Assembly (NCBI GenBank): GCA_947172415.1 | Contig: OX359198.1 | Span: 6,417,401 to 6,481,400, forward strand | Length of the DNA stretch: 64,000 nucleotides | DNA from: Chondrosia reniformis | Lineage: Eukaryota > Porifera > Demospongiae > Chondrillida > Chondrillidae | Direction of reading: 5' to 3' | Shown here: positions 1 to 13,200 of the stretch, piece by piece | Numbering within the stretch: position 1 is the first letter of the stretch | How the letters are laid out: each line of letters begins with the position of its first letter | The notes under the pieces: model-generated | Seen by the model: only the letters and a program-made list of their open reading frames with translations | Databases searched by the model: none | What the model was told of the DNA's origin: nothing | Translations under genes and position numbers: made by a program

Positions 1-2210
1 CATCTAACATGTATACATCTTAGGTGCATAATGAAATATACAGTACAAAAATCAGTACCTGTTTCTCCAACATCTCATAAGTTGGAGTGAGCCAAAACTC
101 TGCTAAACTGTGTTTAGAGAGATCGCCGGGTAGTTTTGGACCCAACGGTTCTCTGAGGTGGGCTGGTAGATCTGCTATTGGATTGTATGGCAGACTGGGA
201 CTCAGTCTCATGTTTGAGGATGGACCAGGGACATCACTATCAACATGTTCTATCTCATGGGATGTAGTAACAACTTCATTTTCAGTTGAAGATCGTAAAT
301 TTGAAGCCAGTCTCGGATCATCAATTGTAGCCTGAACACAGGGTTCTTCAGGTGAGTTAATGGGAGACATATCCATGGAAACGGCATCATCATCAGCCTA
401 TATACAAGATACACTAGCAAATATAAACCAGATGTATTGTAAAAATCAAACAATCCTGAGGTAGGTAGGCAATTAAAAACTGACAAAGTTAAGGTGTGTT
501 GGATGAAATAGACAGTCCTAGCTACAAGCGCTTAATAATGACCCAATCGGATATCTGATAAAGCATCTAGGTGGTCGGAGCTGAGAGGGGTGTGGCACAT
601 GGAGCTGAGAGGGGTGTGGCACATGGAGCTGAGAGGGGTGTGGCACATGGAGCTGAGAGGGGTGTGGCACATGGAACTGAGAGGGGTGTGGCACATGGAG
701 CTGAGAGGGGTGTGGCACATGGAACTGAGAGGGGTGTGGCACATGGAGCTGAGAGGGGTGTGGCACATGGAGCTGAGAGGGGTGTGGCACATGTGTCACT
801 CACAGAGGTGGGGTCTGATGGTATCTGAGTAAAGTGAGATTGTAGAAGCAGTGCCTGCTGCAGTGGATGCAAGTCTTGAACTACAGCGAAAACAAGATTA
901 CTAACCTGACTACAGTAGAGACATCCTTAAAACAGGTAACTTTGGGACTGTTAGCAATCTTAACTAAAGGGATCTTGAATGATAAGACTATATCCACACA
1001 ATAATGATATGCATACATACAACATACAATGAAAAAAGGGAGAGTTAATTGCACTGAGCTGATGACTGGGAGGCAATCACTGGTTGCCATTTTAATAGGA
1101 CTTCGGTCCCCCAGCTAAGAGTAGACTTCGGTCACTTGGCTGGTTTGGCATAATATCTCCCAGTGAATTATTTTGCTTATACAACATACAAATACATAAG
1201 GAAATGGACATTAAAACTGTTCAATTTACAGAGAGCTTTTGACTACAGAGGATTACATACATAGGTCAAAGGTCATAGGTTATAGGTCATATTGTAGGTC
1301 TAAGACATTAGCAAGCCGTACCTTGAAGGGTTAAAGGTGAGAATGGCTTACTGCTCTCCGTGCTGCCTCCAAGTGAAGAAGACACTTCTGGATTGCTCAC
1401 AGATTTGGGAACTGGAGAGAGAACTTCACTTGAAGATGATGACTTTCGGTTTTCCCTCTTCATCACAAAGGAAGAAGCTTTGGCAGTTGGTGTGGAACAA
1501 GTAGAAGATCGCTGGAGGACACCCTTGGAGGGCGTTGCCTCTCTAGAGGATCTGTTGTTGGTGGACTTTGGGAGAATGGACACTTTGGCTGGTGAACACT
1601 TATCTCTCATTTGATTGGCTGATTTAGTCATAGAGGGCTCATCCTCCTTCAAACTACATATGACACAAAAAGATGAATACTAGTTCAATCTGACAGGAGA
1701 ACCAGCATTACTATAATAACAAGTGTCTTCACGGAACACCACTCCACTCCAACTGCAAGGAGCCTTTAGAAAATATCCCAAAGGGGACATTAATACAATA
1801 CAGTAAAACTTCAAGGGCAACCTACATACGTAGCTCAATATATATGCTTGCTATTAAAATTTGGCAATTTTATCATCTTCAAGGGGGCCAAAATACTTTT
1901 AAGAGAGGGGGCAAATTCCCCCCTGCCCCTTAAATGAAACCCTGAAATAGTATGTACATACAGTATGTACATACAGTATGTACCGTTTTATGGCGCCTCT
2001 GGTGGGTTTGGTCCATTGAGACTTCTCTGTGCGCTGGTTGTAGTAGTACACTCTGCCCTTTGAACTGATGTGTTCCGTCCACACATCCTCAACCTCATCA
2101 CTGTTACTCTGGTGAAATTTTCTCTTCAAATCTGAGGTGTCTCTTGATCGATGCAAGTGGTGATAATCATGTTGATGATGACTATTGTGTTTCGAGGACT
2201 GATCTGTCAT
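1..2210 (-). CDS. WW-domain protein, WAC-like (partial, 3' end off window)
   Basis: At least four exons can be read on the minus strand: about 2210-1984, 1652-1325, 890-812 and 398-58. The first encodes a His/Ser-rich start and then a WW domain ([21 protein letters not shown]) with both conserved Trp residues and the YYYN core. This is close to the WW domain of WAC, the adapter that links RNA polymerase II to RNF20/40 H2B ubiquitination. The remaining exons are Ser/Pro/Thr-rich and low complexity, with a Q-rich stretch ([11 protein letters not shown]) near 880 that recalls WAC's leucine/glutamine-rich middle. A methionine six codons upstream, at 2225, is an alternative start. The coiled-coil C-terminus expected of WAC would lie beyond the left edge. 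The WW call is firm; the WAC assignment rests mainly on that one domain. Confidence 0.55.
571..795. repeat. 24-bp minisatellite in WAC-like intron
   Basis: About nine tandem copies of a 24-bp unit (GAGCTGAGAGGGGTGTGGCA plus CATG), with only G/A variation at one position. Because 24 is a multiple of three, several frames stay open and give false proteins (GAERGVAH or ATPLSAPC repeats). On the minus strand the array starts just after a good splice donor (CTCT|GTGAGTGAC) that ends the Q-rich exon, so it is intronic. Confidence 0.9.
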
Positions 2211-3660
2211 ATTCAGGAACGTCAATATACATCATATAAATGAATAACTGTACGTCTTAACATTTTAGAATCAGAAACTAACATCGCTTTATTGATTCTC
2301 CCTCCGCCTTGGGATGGTCCCTAGAATTTGAGGGTATTTCCCTTGATCCCTTTGAGGAGGAAACACTTGGATCCCAAGAAGAGTTTATTTCCTGTCGAAA
2401 GTGGTCAGTTTTGGAATTCTACAAACATGTACATGCAAGGAGTACTTCTCGTTGCATTCAATAATCTAGCTAATTTGTTATTCGAGCTATCTAAAACAAA
2501 ATCCAAGGGTTTAGACGTTTTGATCCGTGAGCCTGTGTTTGGTGATGAAGGCCCTGGGGTGTAATGTCATTGTTTACTGTACAAGCAGACAGTTGTGGTT
2601 TTAATAAATTAGTATGACTGGACATCTGTACATGTTTTTGGTATAAAAGTCGAGAGCAAAGAGGTTCCTCAGGTTGCTGGAGGTAGCAGTGTATATGTAT
2701 ACAATGACCTGTACAAAGCACAACATGGCTGACACTTCAAATACCTCCAGGAAAAGAATGCTATAAATCCAGAAACCTTGGGGGTGTTGGGTATTAAGAT
2801 TACTTCATAGTTAATTGCTACTAACACTGTAATTAAAGTGAATACTGTATTACTGTACAGGAATATAAACTCCTTTCTAATGAAAAATTTCACTCATTAA
2901 GTTAATTAAACTTGAATTATTGTTAATATTCTGGGCTAGCTATAGATGTATTACCAGGCTACTCTAACATTAATAGTTTTCAATAACATACATAATGGAC
3001 CTGAACAATGACAATCGCAAGACAGAGTCTGCAATGAAAAATGTACCCATAGCAAGTTGTGCTAAAACTTTCTTTCAAGCATATTGACTGATAATATAGC
3101 GTACACTTCTCACAAGAATTAGATTTGGGTAATAAAAAGGGTACTATAGCACCAGTCAACACCAATCACTTGAACTATATTCACTGCATAGAGCACTTAC
3201 AACATATTCTCTGCTCATTCCAAATCTTTGGTCTGTAATTACAGAATGGTCACTCAAGCGCTCTCCTTTCAATAGGACAGTTACCATCCGTCTCAGGTTT
3301 ACTGTAGCGGTTTAAGGCTCCTTTTTCTCAGTCTACCAGGGAAAGCTGCCTTTAGTAACCAATCCTTTCGCTAACGGTAAGTAGATAATTTAGCCCTTCA
3401 GTCACCCGGACCACCAAAGGAATTCTAAGTTGAAGAATGACAGCTCTAGTTAGTATTGCGTTTAATATTGTATTCTAGAAATAGATTAGTCGTAAAATTG
3501 GAGGATCTATCGTACCTGTATAGAAGAAATACCACAGAAAAAGGGATAAAAGCAATTTTAACATTTAGAGAACTCCCTGAATGACGCCATTTTGTCAGCA
3601 TGAGATGAATTCTTTCTCGTTTTTTCGTTTCCATCAACGTTCTTATCTCGTTTATCTAAA
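2211..3660. other. Intergenic region between two divergent genes
   Basis: This stretch separates the WAC-like start (minus strand) from COPS5 (plus strand). I see no convincing coding exon. Short open frames at 2328-2564 and 3446-3815 have no domain or plausible composition. It presumably holds both promoters and any 5' untranslated exons; no specific element could be assigned. Confidence 0.5.
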
Positions 3661-6600
3661 ATGGAGTCGTCTTCAAAAGCCCAAGCGCGATTTGAAACTG
3701 TTAACAAAATCCAAACAGTTGCTAATGTCGATGAAATATTCAAATATAATCCCAAGGATACGGCAAAGATTCTAGCCGAAAAACCATGGGCTAAGGAGTG
3801 AGTAAAGCACCACAAATTGTCTCATGAACAGGGCACTGATGTTCTCAGTATATGATGTATGTATTTTATGTTACAAATCAATTCTTTTAACTTTTATAGC
3901 CCTCATTATTTCAAAGAGATCAAGATATCCGCTCTGTCGCTCCTTAAGATGGTGATGCATGCGAGATCTGGAGGGAGGCTGGAGATTATGGGCATGCTGT
4001 TGGGCAAAATTGATGGCAACACATTAATAGTGATTGACTCCTTTGCACTTCCTGTTGAAGGAACTGAAACTAGGGTCAACGCTCAAGCAGCTGCCTATGA
4101 GTATATGACACAATATATTGAATCAACAAAAAAGGTACTTAAGGGACTAGTCTCGTGTAGCCAGACCGCTATATCGTCTCCATATTGGAGAGACTACTAA
4201 GGGTGTGAAACTAATATTGCATTGAGAGGTTTATCAGCTTTCTTGTTTATGCTGGATTGTTGAAAGATTATTACAGTACTTTTTGGGTTGGTTGTCCAGA
4301 ACAGACATTGCAATTGGGAATTGTAAAAGGTTATCGACGCATGCATGGTGACGTCGTTCTAATGAAAGTTTATTCAAATGTTATAGTCGCGAGTTACTGA
4401 TTGCAACATCCAGTCTGGACAACCAACCCAAAAAGTACTGTAATATTGTAGGAGGGCTATCTGGCATTAATAGGATGACTAGCTAATCAATTATTTGGTA
4501 CCGTTTAAAATAGTCATCAATATTGTAACATTTACAGTACATATATTTTACTATGATCTGGTTCTAGTTGCAAGAGGATCATTTTTGAGCTGCAAATCTT
4601 GTTCCACTTCTATTTCTGGTGCTTTAGGTTGGACGGCTTGAAAATGCCATTGGTTGGTATCACAGTCACCCTGGTTATGGGTGCTGGCTATCTGGTATCG
4701 ATGTGAGTACACAAATGCTGAATCAGCAATTTCAAGATCCTTTTGTGGCCATAGTAGTAGACCCAATACAGACCATGTCCTCCGGAAAGGTTAACCTTGG
4801 GGCCTTCAGAACATACCCAGAGGTGCGTAAGTCAGTTTTTTAAATCATGGGTCAAAGAGAACGATTGTACAATGGAGCTTTCAGTATCTTGTATTCTGTT
4901 ACAGTACAGGCGAGGACAGGAGAGGACTTGAGTGTGATGCACAAGGCACTAAGTATACATCAGATTCTATTGCAATTATCTTAGTACCCTGCAACTCTCC
5001 AGTCCTCTCCTGTCACTCTCCAGTCCCTACCTGTCACTCTCCAGTCCCTGCCTGTCACTCTCCTGTCCTCTCCTGTCACTCTCCAGTCCCTACCTGTCAC
5101 TCTCCAGTCCCTACCTGTCACTCTCCAGTCCCTGCCTGTCACTCTCCTGTCCTCTCCTGTCACTCTCCAGTCCCTGCCTGTCACTCTCCAGTCCCTGCCT
5201 GTCACTCTCCAGTCCTCTCCTGTCACTCTCCAGTCCCTGCCTGTCACTCTCCAGTCCTCTCCTGTCACTCTCCAGTCCCTGCCTGTCACTCTCCAGTCCT
5301 CTCCAGTCCTCTCCTGTCACTCTCCAGTCCCTACCTGTCACTCTCCAGTCCTCTCCTGTCACTCTCCTGTCCTCTACTGTCACTCTCCAGTCCCTGCCTG
5401 TCACTCTCCCGTCCTCACCTGTCACTCTCCAGTCCTCTCCCGTCACTCTCCAGTCCCTGTCTGTCACTCTCCAGTCCTCTCCCGTCACTCTCACGTCCTC
5501 ACCTGTCACTCTCCTGTCCACCTGATATATGCAGTATCTGTGTATGTTAGGGTTACAGACAACCAGAGGAAAGCACACAAGAGTATCAGACAATTCCTCT
5601 TGAAAAGATTGAAGATTTTGGTATTCACTGCAAGCGTTACTACTCCTTAGATGTCAGCTACTTCAAATCCTCCTTTGACTCACAGTTACTAGACCTCCTG
5701 TGGAACAAGTACTGGGTCGGGACGCTCTCCTCTTCACCTCTCCTTTCAGTGAGTTGGACCAGTCACATGTGATCACACAGTTAGTTTTAGAGAAGGGGGA
5801 AGACTTATTTGAGACTCTCTTTATAAGTATGTGTGTGCGAGGCGCTTTACTGTGAATTCTGCTGTACTGAATTTCTGTCACTAATCCCCTGCTAAGGCTA
5901 TGATATGACCACTTCCAGAAGCTGAATGCGAATGGTTAGCACATATTATTATCTCTTCATCACTAAAGTGACACGCCTGTCACTTCATGGAAATATCTCC
6001 CAGTGATTATTTCTATCATTGTTCATTCAGCCTACACAATATATAGCCATTAGCCTATTAAGGTGGCCTTGTAGCCTAGTGGCATGACTATATCTCTGCC
6101 CTCTTACCTAGAATGCAGATTATACTACTCAACAGATACTGGATTTGGGTCAGAAACTTGATAGGGTTTGCAGTGGACAGAGCGTAGGTTTAGTGTAGTA
6201 CTATTTATGAATCATTGATATACGTATTGATTTCCTTTTCCTATTAAACTACATACAGCTAAGATTGTTTAGAACTATTATTTAGTATACAGCGTAAATC
6301 GAACTGTACATATATATAATTGGTCCTACTGGTATCTGGTTTAGCCTGTACATACGTATGTATTTCATGCATTCGATTCCATACAGTATGTTTCAAATGT
6401 TGTGTGTTACCATGTAGTCTGTGGGTGCCTATGTAATGCACATTGTCCCTGACTGTATGCAGAGCTCTATCGGAGGCATGGTGCTGAGGCCAACTGGACA
6501 GGGGAGAGATAAGGGGAAGCTGTCAAAAGTAGCTAAAGACAGGTGTGACCTGCATATGCATGCAACTACTGGTCCATGCAGCTAAGCTATACATACATGT

Positions 6601-7023
6601 TGACCCTTGGCACGCATGCACAAGACAGGCATTACAGTATTCAGTCTCTCTGTGTGTGTTTGTCAATGTCATCATGCTTTATATACATAGGTGTACAAGT
6701 TCACAAACAGTTACAATGTGGTAATAAAGACTTTTGATTTGTGAATTTTTAAAAATACTTCCTTTGAAAGATAACATGTATACATAGATTGCATGTACGT
6801 ATACATATAGACTATATGTTTATGTACGTACGTATATATACACAGTATATATTGTATGTACATAAACTGCATGTTTGGGTATGTATGTAGCTCAAAGATT
6901 GCTATAGAGGCCATTCATGGGCTAATGGACCAAGTCATCAAATCACAATTATTTATGCAGCCGGCAACTTCGGGATCATTAGTCCAGCCCTCTCCGTCTG
7001 CTGAACCCATGATAACTGAATGA
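3661..7023 (+). CDS. COPS5: COP9 signalosome subunit 5 (CSN5/JAB1), JAMM deneddylase
   Basis: Seven exons: 3661-3797, 3900-4134, 4628-4822, 5551-5748, 6112-6183, 6463-6542 and 6891-7023. The protein begins [11 protein letters not shown] and follows CSN5 throughout. The MPN core includes [20 protein letters not shown] and [20 protein letters not shown]. Exon 3 holds the metalloprotease motif [14 protein letters not shown], with both His residues, the Ser and the Asp that bind or position zinc. In the COP9 complex this subunit removes NEDD8 from cullins. The C-terminus ([18 protein letters not shown]) is the conserved helical tail, followed by a species-specific Ser/Pro end. Splice phases agree at every junction. 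Its stop is 220 bp from the stop of the convergent MAGUK gene. Nothing looks broken. Confidence 0.97.
4271..4443. mobile_element. MITE with about 30-bp terminal inverted repeats and TA target duplication
   Basis: A 173-bp element in COPS5 intron 2. Its ends are inverted copies beginning TTACAGTACTTTTTGGGTTG and continuing GTTGTCCAGA, with looser pairing further in. It is flanked by TA on both sides (4269-4270 and 4444-4445), as expected for a non-autonomous Tc1/mariner-type transposon. It has no coding capacity. Confidence 0.85.
4985..5520. repeat. 21-bp C/T-rich minisatellite in COPS5 intron 3
   Basis: About 25 degenerate copies of CACTCTCCAGTCCCTGCCTGT and a variant with TCCTCTCCTGT, interspersed in no strict order. 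The array fills most of the intron between the exons ending at 4822 and starting at 5551. Minus-strand open frames (VTGRDWR and ESDRQGL repeats) are by-products of the 21-bp period. Confidence 0.92.
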
Positions 7024-7243
7024 GTGTCGTTTCTTCCTAGAAAATGGTTCATTTTATGCATGTACGTACTTGCATTGTTAATACATTTGCCCACAATCAA
7101 TAAATAATAGTAATTGATTATGAATCTATTGTCTCTTGGTGGTGAAATAAAAAGACTATCTGAATCTCGACTGTGTTAGTTTCATATAATATTTATAGCT
7201 ACATCCTTTAGAACATGTTAGACATGTGATATGCATGTGATTA

Positions 7244-10200
7244 TCACAAGACCCATCCACTGGGCACCCATTGAGGGCCAGTAGTAAAATGCTTAATTGT
7301 GGTAAGCAGTTCCTCATAAGCTATATCAATGTCCTCATTGATAATAGTGGCATCAAAATAGGGAGAATACAACTTTTCAATTTCAGCTGTTTCATCTAAG
7401 CACCTCTGTAACTCGGCATCCTAAATACATACAAGACACGAGATAGTCTGTCACAGGGTATATACAAAAGGCTTGAATGTTAAATCCCTTCAGTATAACA
7501 CATGTAACACAGTTATTTAAATCCTAAGGCAAAAATGACCTTAAATACCTAGTTATTTGTAACTGAAAGTATTTTTATTGATTTATGACCACACATTGAA
7601 CAGGGCAACCATGTTTTTTTTTTTCAATCACTACTTAAGAGAGTGCGGATATATTCTCTAATTAGACTCTCAATCAGTGATAGCTACTGTCACCCAGCTG
7701 TCATTAGAAGTCCCTTATGACACTGCAAGGTCACTTGGCTATACAAGTGGGCGGATGAATCTTCAGGACTTACCGATGGAACAGGTCCCACCCTCTGCAT
7801 TAACACATTCTGGTAAAGTTGTTTCAACCCTGTCATCGTGGATGGTTTAATAAAAACAATAATTGGAGAATAGAGAGGAGTTCTTAACATTTTTATAGTC
7901 TACAGTGAGAAAACATTGAGTAAACGATGGTAATTGAGACGTGAAAAGGAACCACAAGTCCACAGAGAGAATAATTGGAATCTGATACATTACTGTATGT
8001 ACTGTATGTATGAAAAATCTAAGATACCATTCCTACATGCTATGCCTATTCTGTAAAAGAGCCTATAGGGGAACTAAATGTATGTACTGTATGCATGTAT
8101 GCATGTATAACATCCAGTGAAAATAAAAGGAATAATCAGTATGAGGAGAGGGGCTATAGACCGTCCCTTAGTTATAAAATCCAAGAAAGTAGTACTCTAT
8201 TCTATATTTGTATGCTTCTTAGCCTTGTATACAAGTCAAGCATATCTACAGTCATGTGTACATCATCAGCTTGTACTGATGAAGAGAATCACCACTGATT
8301 AAGAATGTGTATATATGTATACACTCCTACAAAGTATATAAACAATGATTTATCTCATTGACGAGATCCGAGTGTCAAACATTCTAGTTTCTAGAAGATG
8401 TACATATTGCTACCTAGATACACATTTCTATATTAGGAAGTTCCCGCCTACTCTTGCATACCTGGGGGTATACGTCCAATACAACTATTCTACCATCCTC
8501 AATGACGTTTAGTACCGATTCTATCTTGATGCCATAGAGATACTGCTGGTGGCGACCATATTCAATGAATTTGTGATTCTGAATGTCTGTCTTCATAGAT
8601 TCCTCTGTGACATGAAAGTAACCGTCATTTACTTCTGGTATCTCAGCTGCTTGTCTAGGCTTTGAAGTATCTAAAACCAATACAAGAGTCATAACAGAAA
8701 CGTCACTTGTACATTATGATGTTGGATTTATCTATGCTCCATCGTTTTGATGACTATACTTGAGGTGATAGCTAAACCACAACCATACTATTTATCTATG
8801 CTCCATCGTTTTGATGACTATACTTGAGGTGATAGCTAAACCACAACCATACTATTTATCTATGCTCCATCGTTTTGATGACTATACTTGAGGTGATAAC
8901 TAAACCACAACCATACTATTTATCTATGCTCCATCGTTTTGATGACTATACTTGAGGTGATAACTAAACCACAACCATACTATTTATCTATGCTCCATCG
9001 TTTTGATGACTATACTTGAGGTGATAACTAAACCACAACCATACTATTCTAGTTGTAATAAGCTATCACAGCAGCTTGGTGCTCTGTTACTGATCAACTC
9101 ACAGCTATGACATGTACATACTGCAGTGCTGCCAAAGTTTCGGATTTTGTCCTAATACTCGGATTTTTGAAAGGACTTGCAGCAGCTCGGATGGATTTAT
9201 TAAAACTAGAGCTAATTCAGATTTCACCGTAACTGAATGGTAAAGGTCCTCACAAGCGGAAAAAGTTAAAATTCGCCACCAAATGAATATAGCTCAAGCT
9301 CAAACAGTCGCAGTGAAAGTTTAGAAAGTTACAGCAACAGAGAGTTACCTTCAAAGAAGCCCAGGTATAAATACGGATTTTCTAGTAAATTTCGGATTTT
9401 TGTTTACGTGAATTGGGACAATTATCAAATAATGTTGGCAGCACTGATACTCTCCCTCATTTTTCTTGTACATGAATAATTACAGAGATAACCAAACCAC
9501 AAGTCTCAATATCCAAATATCATTGAATGCAAACGGTGTAAACATTGAATTAACACCAGAGGTCACTAGCCAACCCACCAGAGGTCACTAGCCAACCCAC
9601 CAGAGGTCACTAGCCAACCCACCAGAGGTCACTAGCCAACCCTACTCTGTCAGTTATGATACATTCCCTAAAAATATACACTCACGAGCTGTCACTTGGG
9701 CGTATTTATCTTGAGCATCCTCAACAAGGCGATCCTTTAGCTGTCTCCGCCCAATAAATGGTGGGCCAATCAATATAAGGGTCTTCCTCTTAAACTCTGG
9801 AACCAGACTCATCTTCTCATACAGTATCAAATCATACGGTTCAAACACTACATCAGAATGAGGACACATCAAATGACTAATGTACAGTACAAAGGACAGA
9901 CCTACCCACATACGCACAAAGAAGCTAAGTGACATTAATACAGATATTACGCAAGATCTTTACCTATCAATTAAAGCAATTGTACATTTAAAAAGAACTT
10001 AAAACCAAACTCACATCCGTTGTGATGAGATGAATAAAGAAGCTGCCTTTTCGGCTTTCTCCTTCCTAAGCACCCCACCATGGCATTGTTATCCGTCTGA
10101 TACATCTTCCTTCTCTCTTCCAGCTGCAAACTGGGGATCAGACCGGCTGCACTGTGTGTGCCATAGCGACAAGCCTGCCACCAGAAGGTATCATCCTGAC

Positions 10201-13200
10201 TGAGGACCTCCAGAATGTCTCCCTTGCTGAAGGCCAGGCCGGCCTCCTTGGAGGGGATCAGCCGGTCAATCTTTGGATTGTAGTCAAAGTGAGCTCTAAC
10301 ATAAACTTGAGTTCCAAAAAAGGAAGCATCGATCACACTGGGCTCCACGGTAATCACCAGGGACCCACTTGACCCTTTCTACAAATAGAGAGCAAGTGTC
10401 ACAGGTTGGCTTTGGATAACTGTTTCATTAAAATAGGAGAAGGTTGGCTTTGGATAACTGTTTCATTAAAATAGGAGAAGGTTGGCTTTGGATAACTGTT
10501 TCATTAAAATAGGAGAAGGTTGGCTTTGGATAACTGTTTCATTAAAATAGGAGAAGGTTGGCTTTGGATAACTGTTTCATTAAAATAGGAGAAGGTTGGC
10601 TTTAGATAACTGTTTCATTAAAATAGGAGAAGGTTGGCTTTGGATAACTGTTTCATTAAAAAAACTAGAAACCTACTAGTTAAAAAGGAAAGTCACACGA
10701 ACAACCTAAACACCCTTTTTCTGCCGACTGACCAGCATTGCCTGTAGCTCCTCGGGAGTCATACTCCCCACTTCCTCTTGATTGACCTTTATGATTTGAT
10801 CTCCTACTTGGAGGAGACCTTGCTTGTGAATGAGCCCGCCATGGAGAATACGTGCTATCACCACTTTTCCATCAACCAACTTTAGGGTAATTCCCTAACA
10901 TAGGGAGACCAACAGTTATAAAGATAATATTTTAATTGTATGACAACCTGTTCATAACAACAAGAAGGCTCTTCCAATTTTACTATCTCTAAAGTGCTTA
11001 ATTTGTCAAAGTTGTGAACATCTCAGAGCGAAGGAGATATTCAGAGATAAGGAGATCTAAATGTCTGATAAAAGTCTTTAATCAATGAACAACACCTTAA
11101 GATGACCCAATTCAAAGGATGGAGTTAGTAACATTCACTCCAACTTCAAGACAGTAGTACAAAATTCATAGAATGACTTACAGACACTAAAAGGACAAAG
11201 GCTCCTCCCATTCAGGATCACATACCAAGGAGAATTTAGATTATTTATGTATGCTACACATGTGACATATATACGTAGGTTTCATTTATGCTGGAAGGAC
11301 ATGGTGCAGTATGTGAAACAATTCTTTCTTTGACTTACCAGGTGCTGGTCTGCACTCTTATGGAGGCCAACTGTTCTGTGTACCGTTCCATCGGTTGAAT
11401 TAGACATGTTCATGGGATAAAAGGGGACTTCTAGGACTGGCATTTGGGGATTGTACTGGCGGTCCTTCACTTTATCATGAGTGTCAAAGAGGGCCAGCAA
11501 GTGAGGGCTCTTCAGTAAGTGTATGAGTTCCCTCTCTTGCGATCCAATTGGACCTTCTGTATGTACAAACTAGAGAAGTGACAAATGCTATATAAAATCA
11601 AGATATTGACTATAGAGTATTACGCAACCGGGTTACTGAAACAACTGTTTATCTAAGATAAGTTGATTATCACCATTTTCTCACAAGTAACAAACCCTAG
11701 GCAGTCCCAGGTGGTCCATATACTGTATATACAAGCCTAAGGGGCTGGTATCACCCACACATCACATAATTACTGTACTTTACCCTTTTCCTCATAAACA
11801 TTACAGGTTGTAAACAATCTTATGTAAACCTTGTTTCAGCACTGTAAGTTACCCTATATTGAAGTACTATTGAAGCCACTTAATCTGAACCACACGTATA
11901 AAAGCCACTGTACCAGTAGCAAACATACGTTCGTCATTCTAGAACACATATATATACAACAGAAGAATTTCTTTATCCAAAGGTTTAACTACAGGGTATG
12001 TGTCTTGAAGGTGAGTGAAATTGTGAATGCATGAAGGGTGGAATACCCAGAAACAGCTGCCTGGCCCAGTGGAGTAGAAGAAGAAAAAAAAAGAACAGAA
12101 GAAAAAAAAGAAGAAAGAAAAGAAAAGACTCCTGTATCTTTATCCAAAGCTCTCTCCAGGTTAGTTCCCTATAGGTTGTTTTACAGAGTAGGCATAGCAT
12201 GTAGGAAAATGGTTTATTAGATTTTTCATACATTACATAGAAAGTTACACATATTAATGACCAGCATATGCTTGTGGCATATAAAGTAACACGACCTAAT
12301 TCTGTCCCACATCTCAACATTAAATACTTGCATGCACACTTCCTAAGAATGCCACTTAATCACCTCACAAGCATCTGGAATGTTTCACTACCTAAGATAA
12401 CATCTCAGAGGTGAAATATTCATACACCTGTGACATTTCCATTCTCTTCTTATGGATGAGATGGCCTGTACCACTGGGTGCTCCTGCATTCCTAGACAAC
12501 CTCTCACTCCTCTCCTCACCTTAGATTTGGGTTGTGCATCATAAAGTAGTCTCTCCACTAGGGGATATAGCAGGGAGTGTCACCCCACCCCACTCAGCCT
12601 GACCACCTCATGAACAATCTAACACACCATATTTCAGCAATTCTACAAGGTCTATAGGGAACCAAACCTAGCGAGAGCTTTGGATGTAGATACAAGAGTT
12701 TTCTCCTTCTTCTCCTTCTCTTCCTCTCTAGACAGTTTTTCGGGGAATTCCACCCTTCATTGGTGTCCCTGGGACCATGTCTTCCAGACCACCCTTCTTC
12801 CCTTTGTCTACTTAAATACTATGCAGGGATGTAGGCAAGCTCCACCCTAACTATTACTACAGCTCTAAGGTGTCCACATAGTGTATGTAAAGGACAATGG
12901 TACACTCTACACACCTCCACACAGATATGTTCGGTTTACTCATCCAATACGTAATGGACACATATTATTGTAAATTTGTAAAACTACAAACCTGATCCAC
13001 TAAATCATACACTTCACTGACTGGCTGATCTAAGGCTTGAGAATCAGCCACCTGATCGTGTACCTAGGGGTGGATAAACAATCAGTAAGTTAACCTCATA
13101 ACACACGTACACAAAGACAAAGTAAGAAATTAAATTATATCAGATATACCAGATAATTAGCAAAAGAAATTTAAGTTCAGATGATCGGCCAAATCCACTG

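Noticed and set aside
567-872. Repeat as coding part of the WAC-like protein (CATPLSAP repeats)
   Set aside because: A strong donor (GTGAGT) lies just before the array, and the frame meets a stop right after it, so it is intronic.
2328-2564. 78-residue open frame on the plus strand
   Set aside because: No domain, no homology recognised, no splice context.
3446-3815. Minus-strand open frames opposite COPS5 exon 1
   Set aside because: Shadow frames of the coding exon and its upstream region.
5111-5593. Long minus-strand open frames with VTGRDWR / ESDRQGL repeats
   Set aside because: They are translations of the 21-bp intronic minisatellite, run opposite to COPS5 and have no start context or domain.
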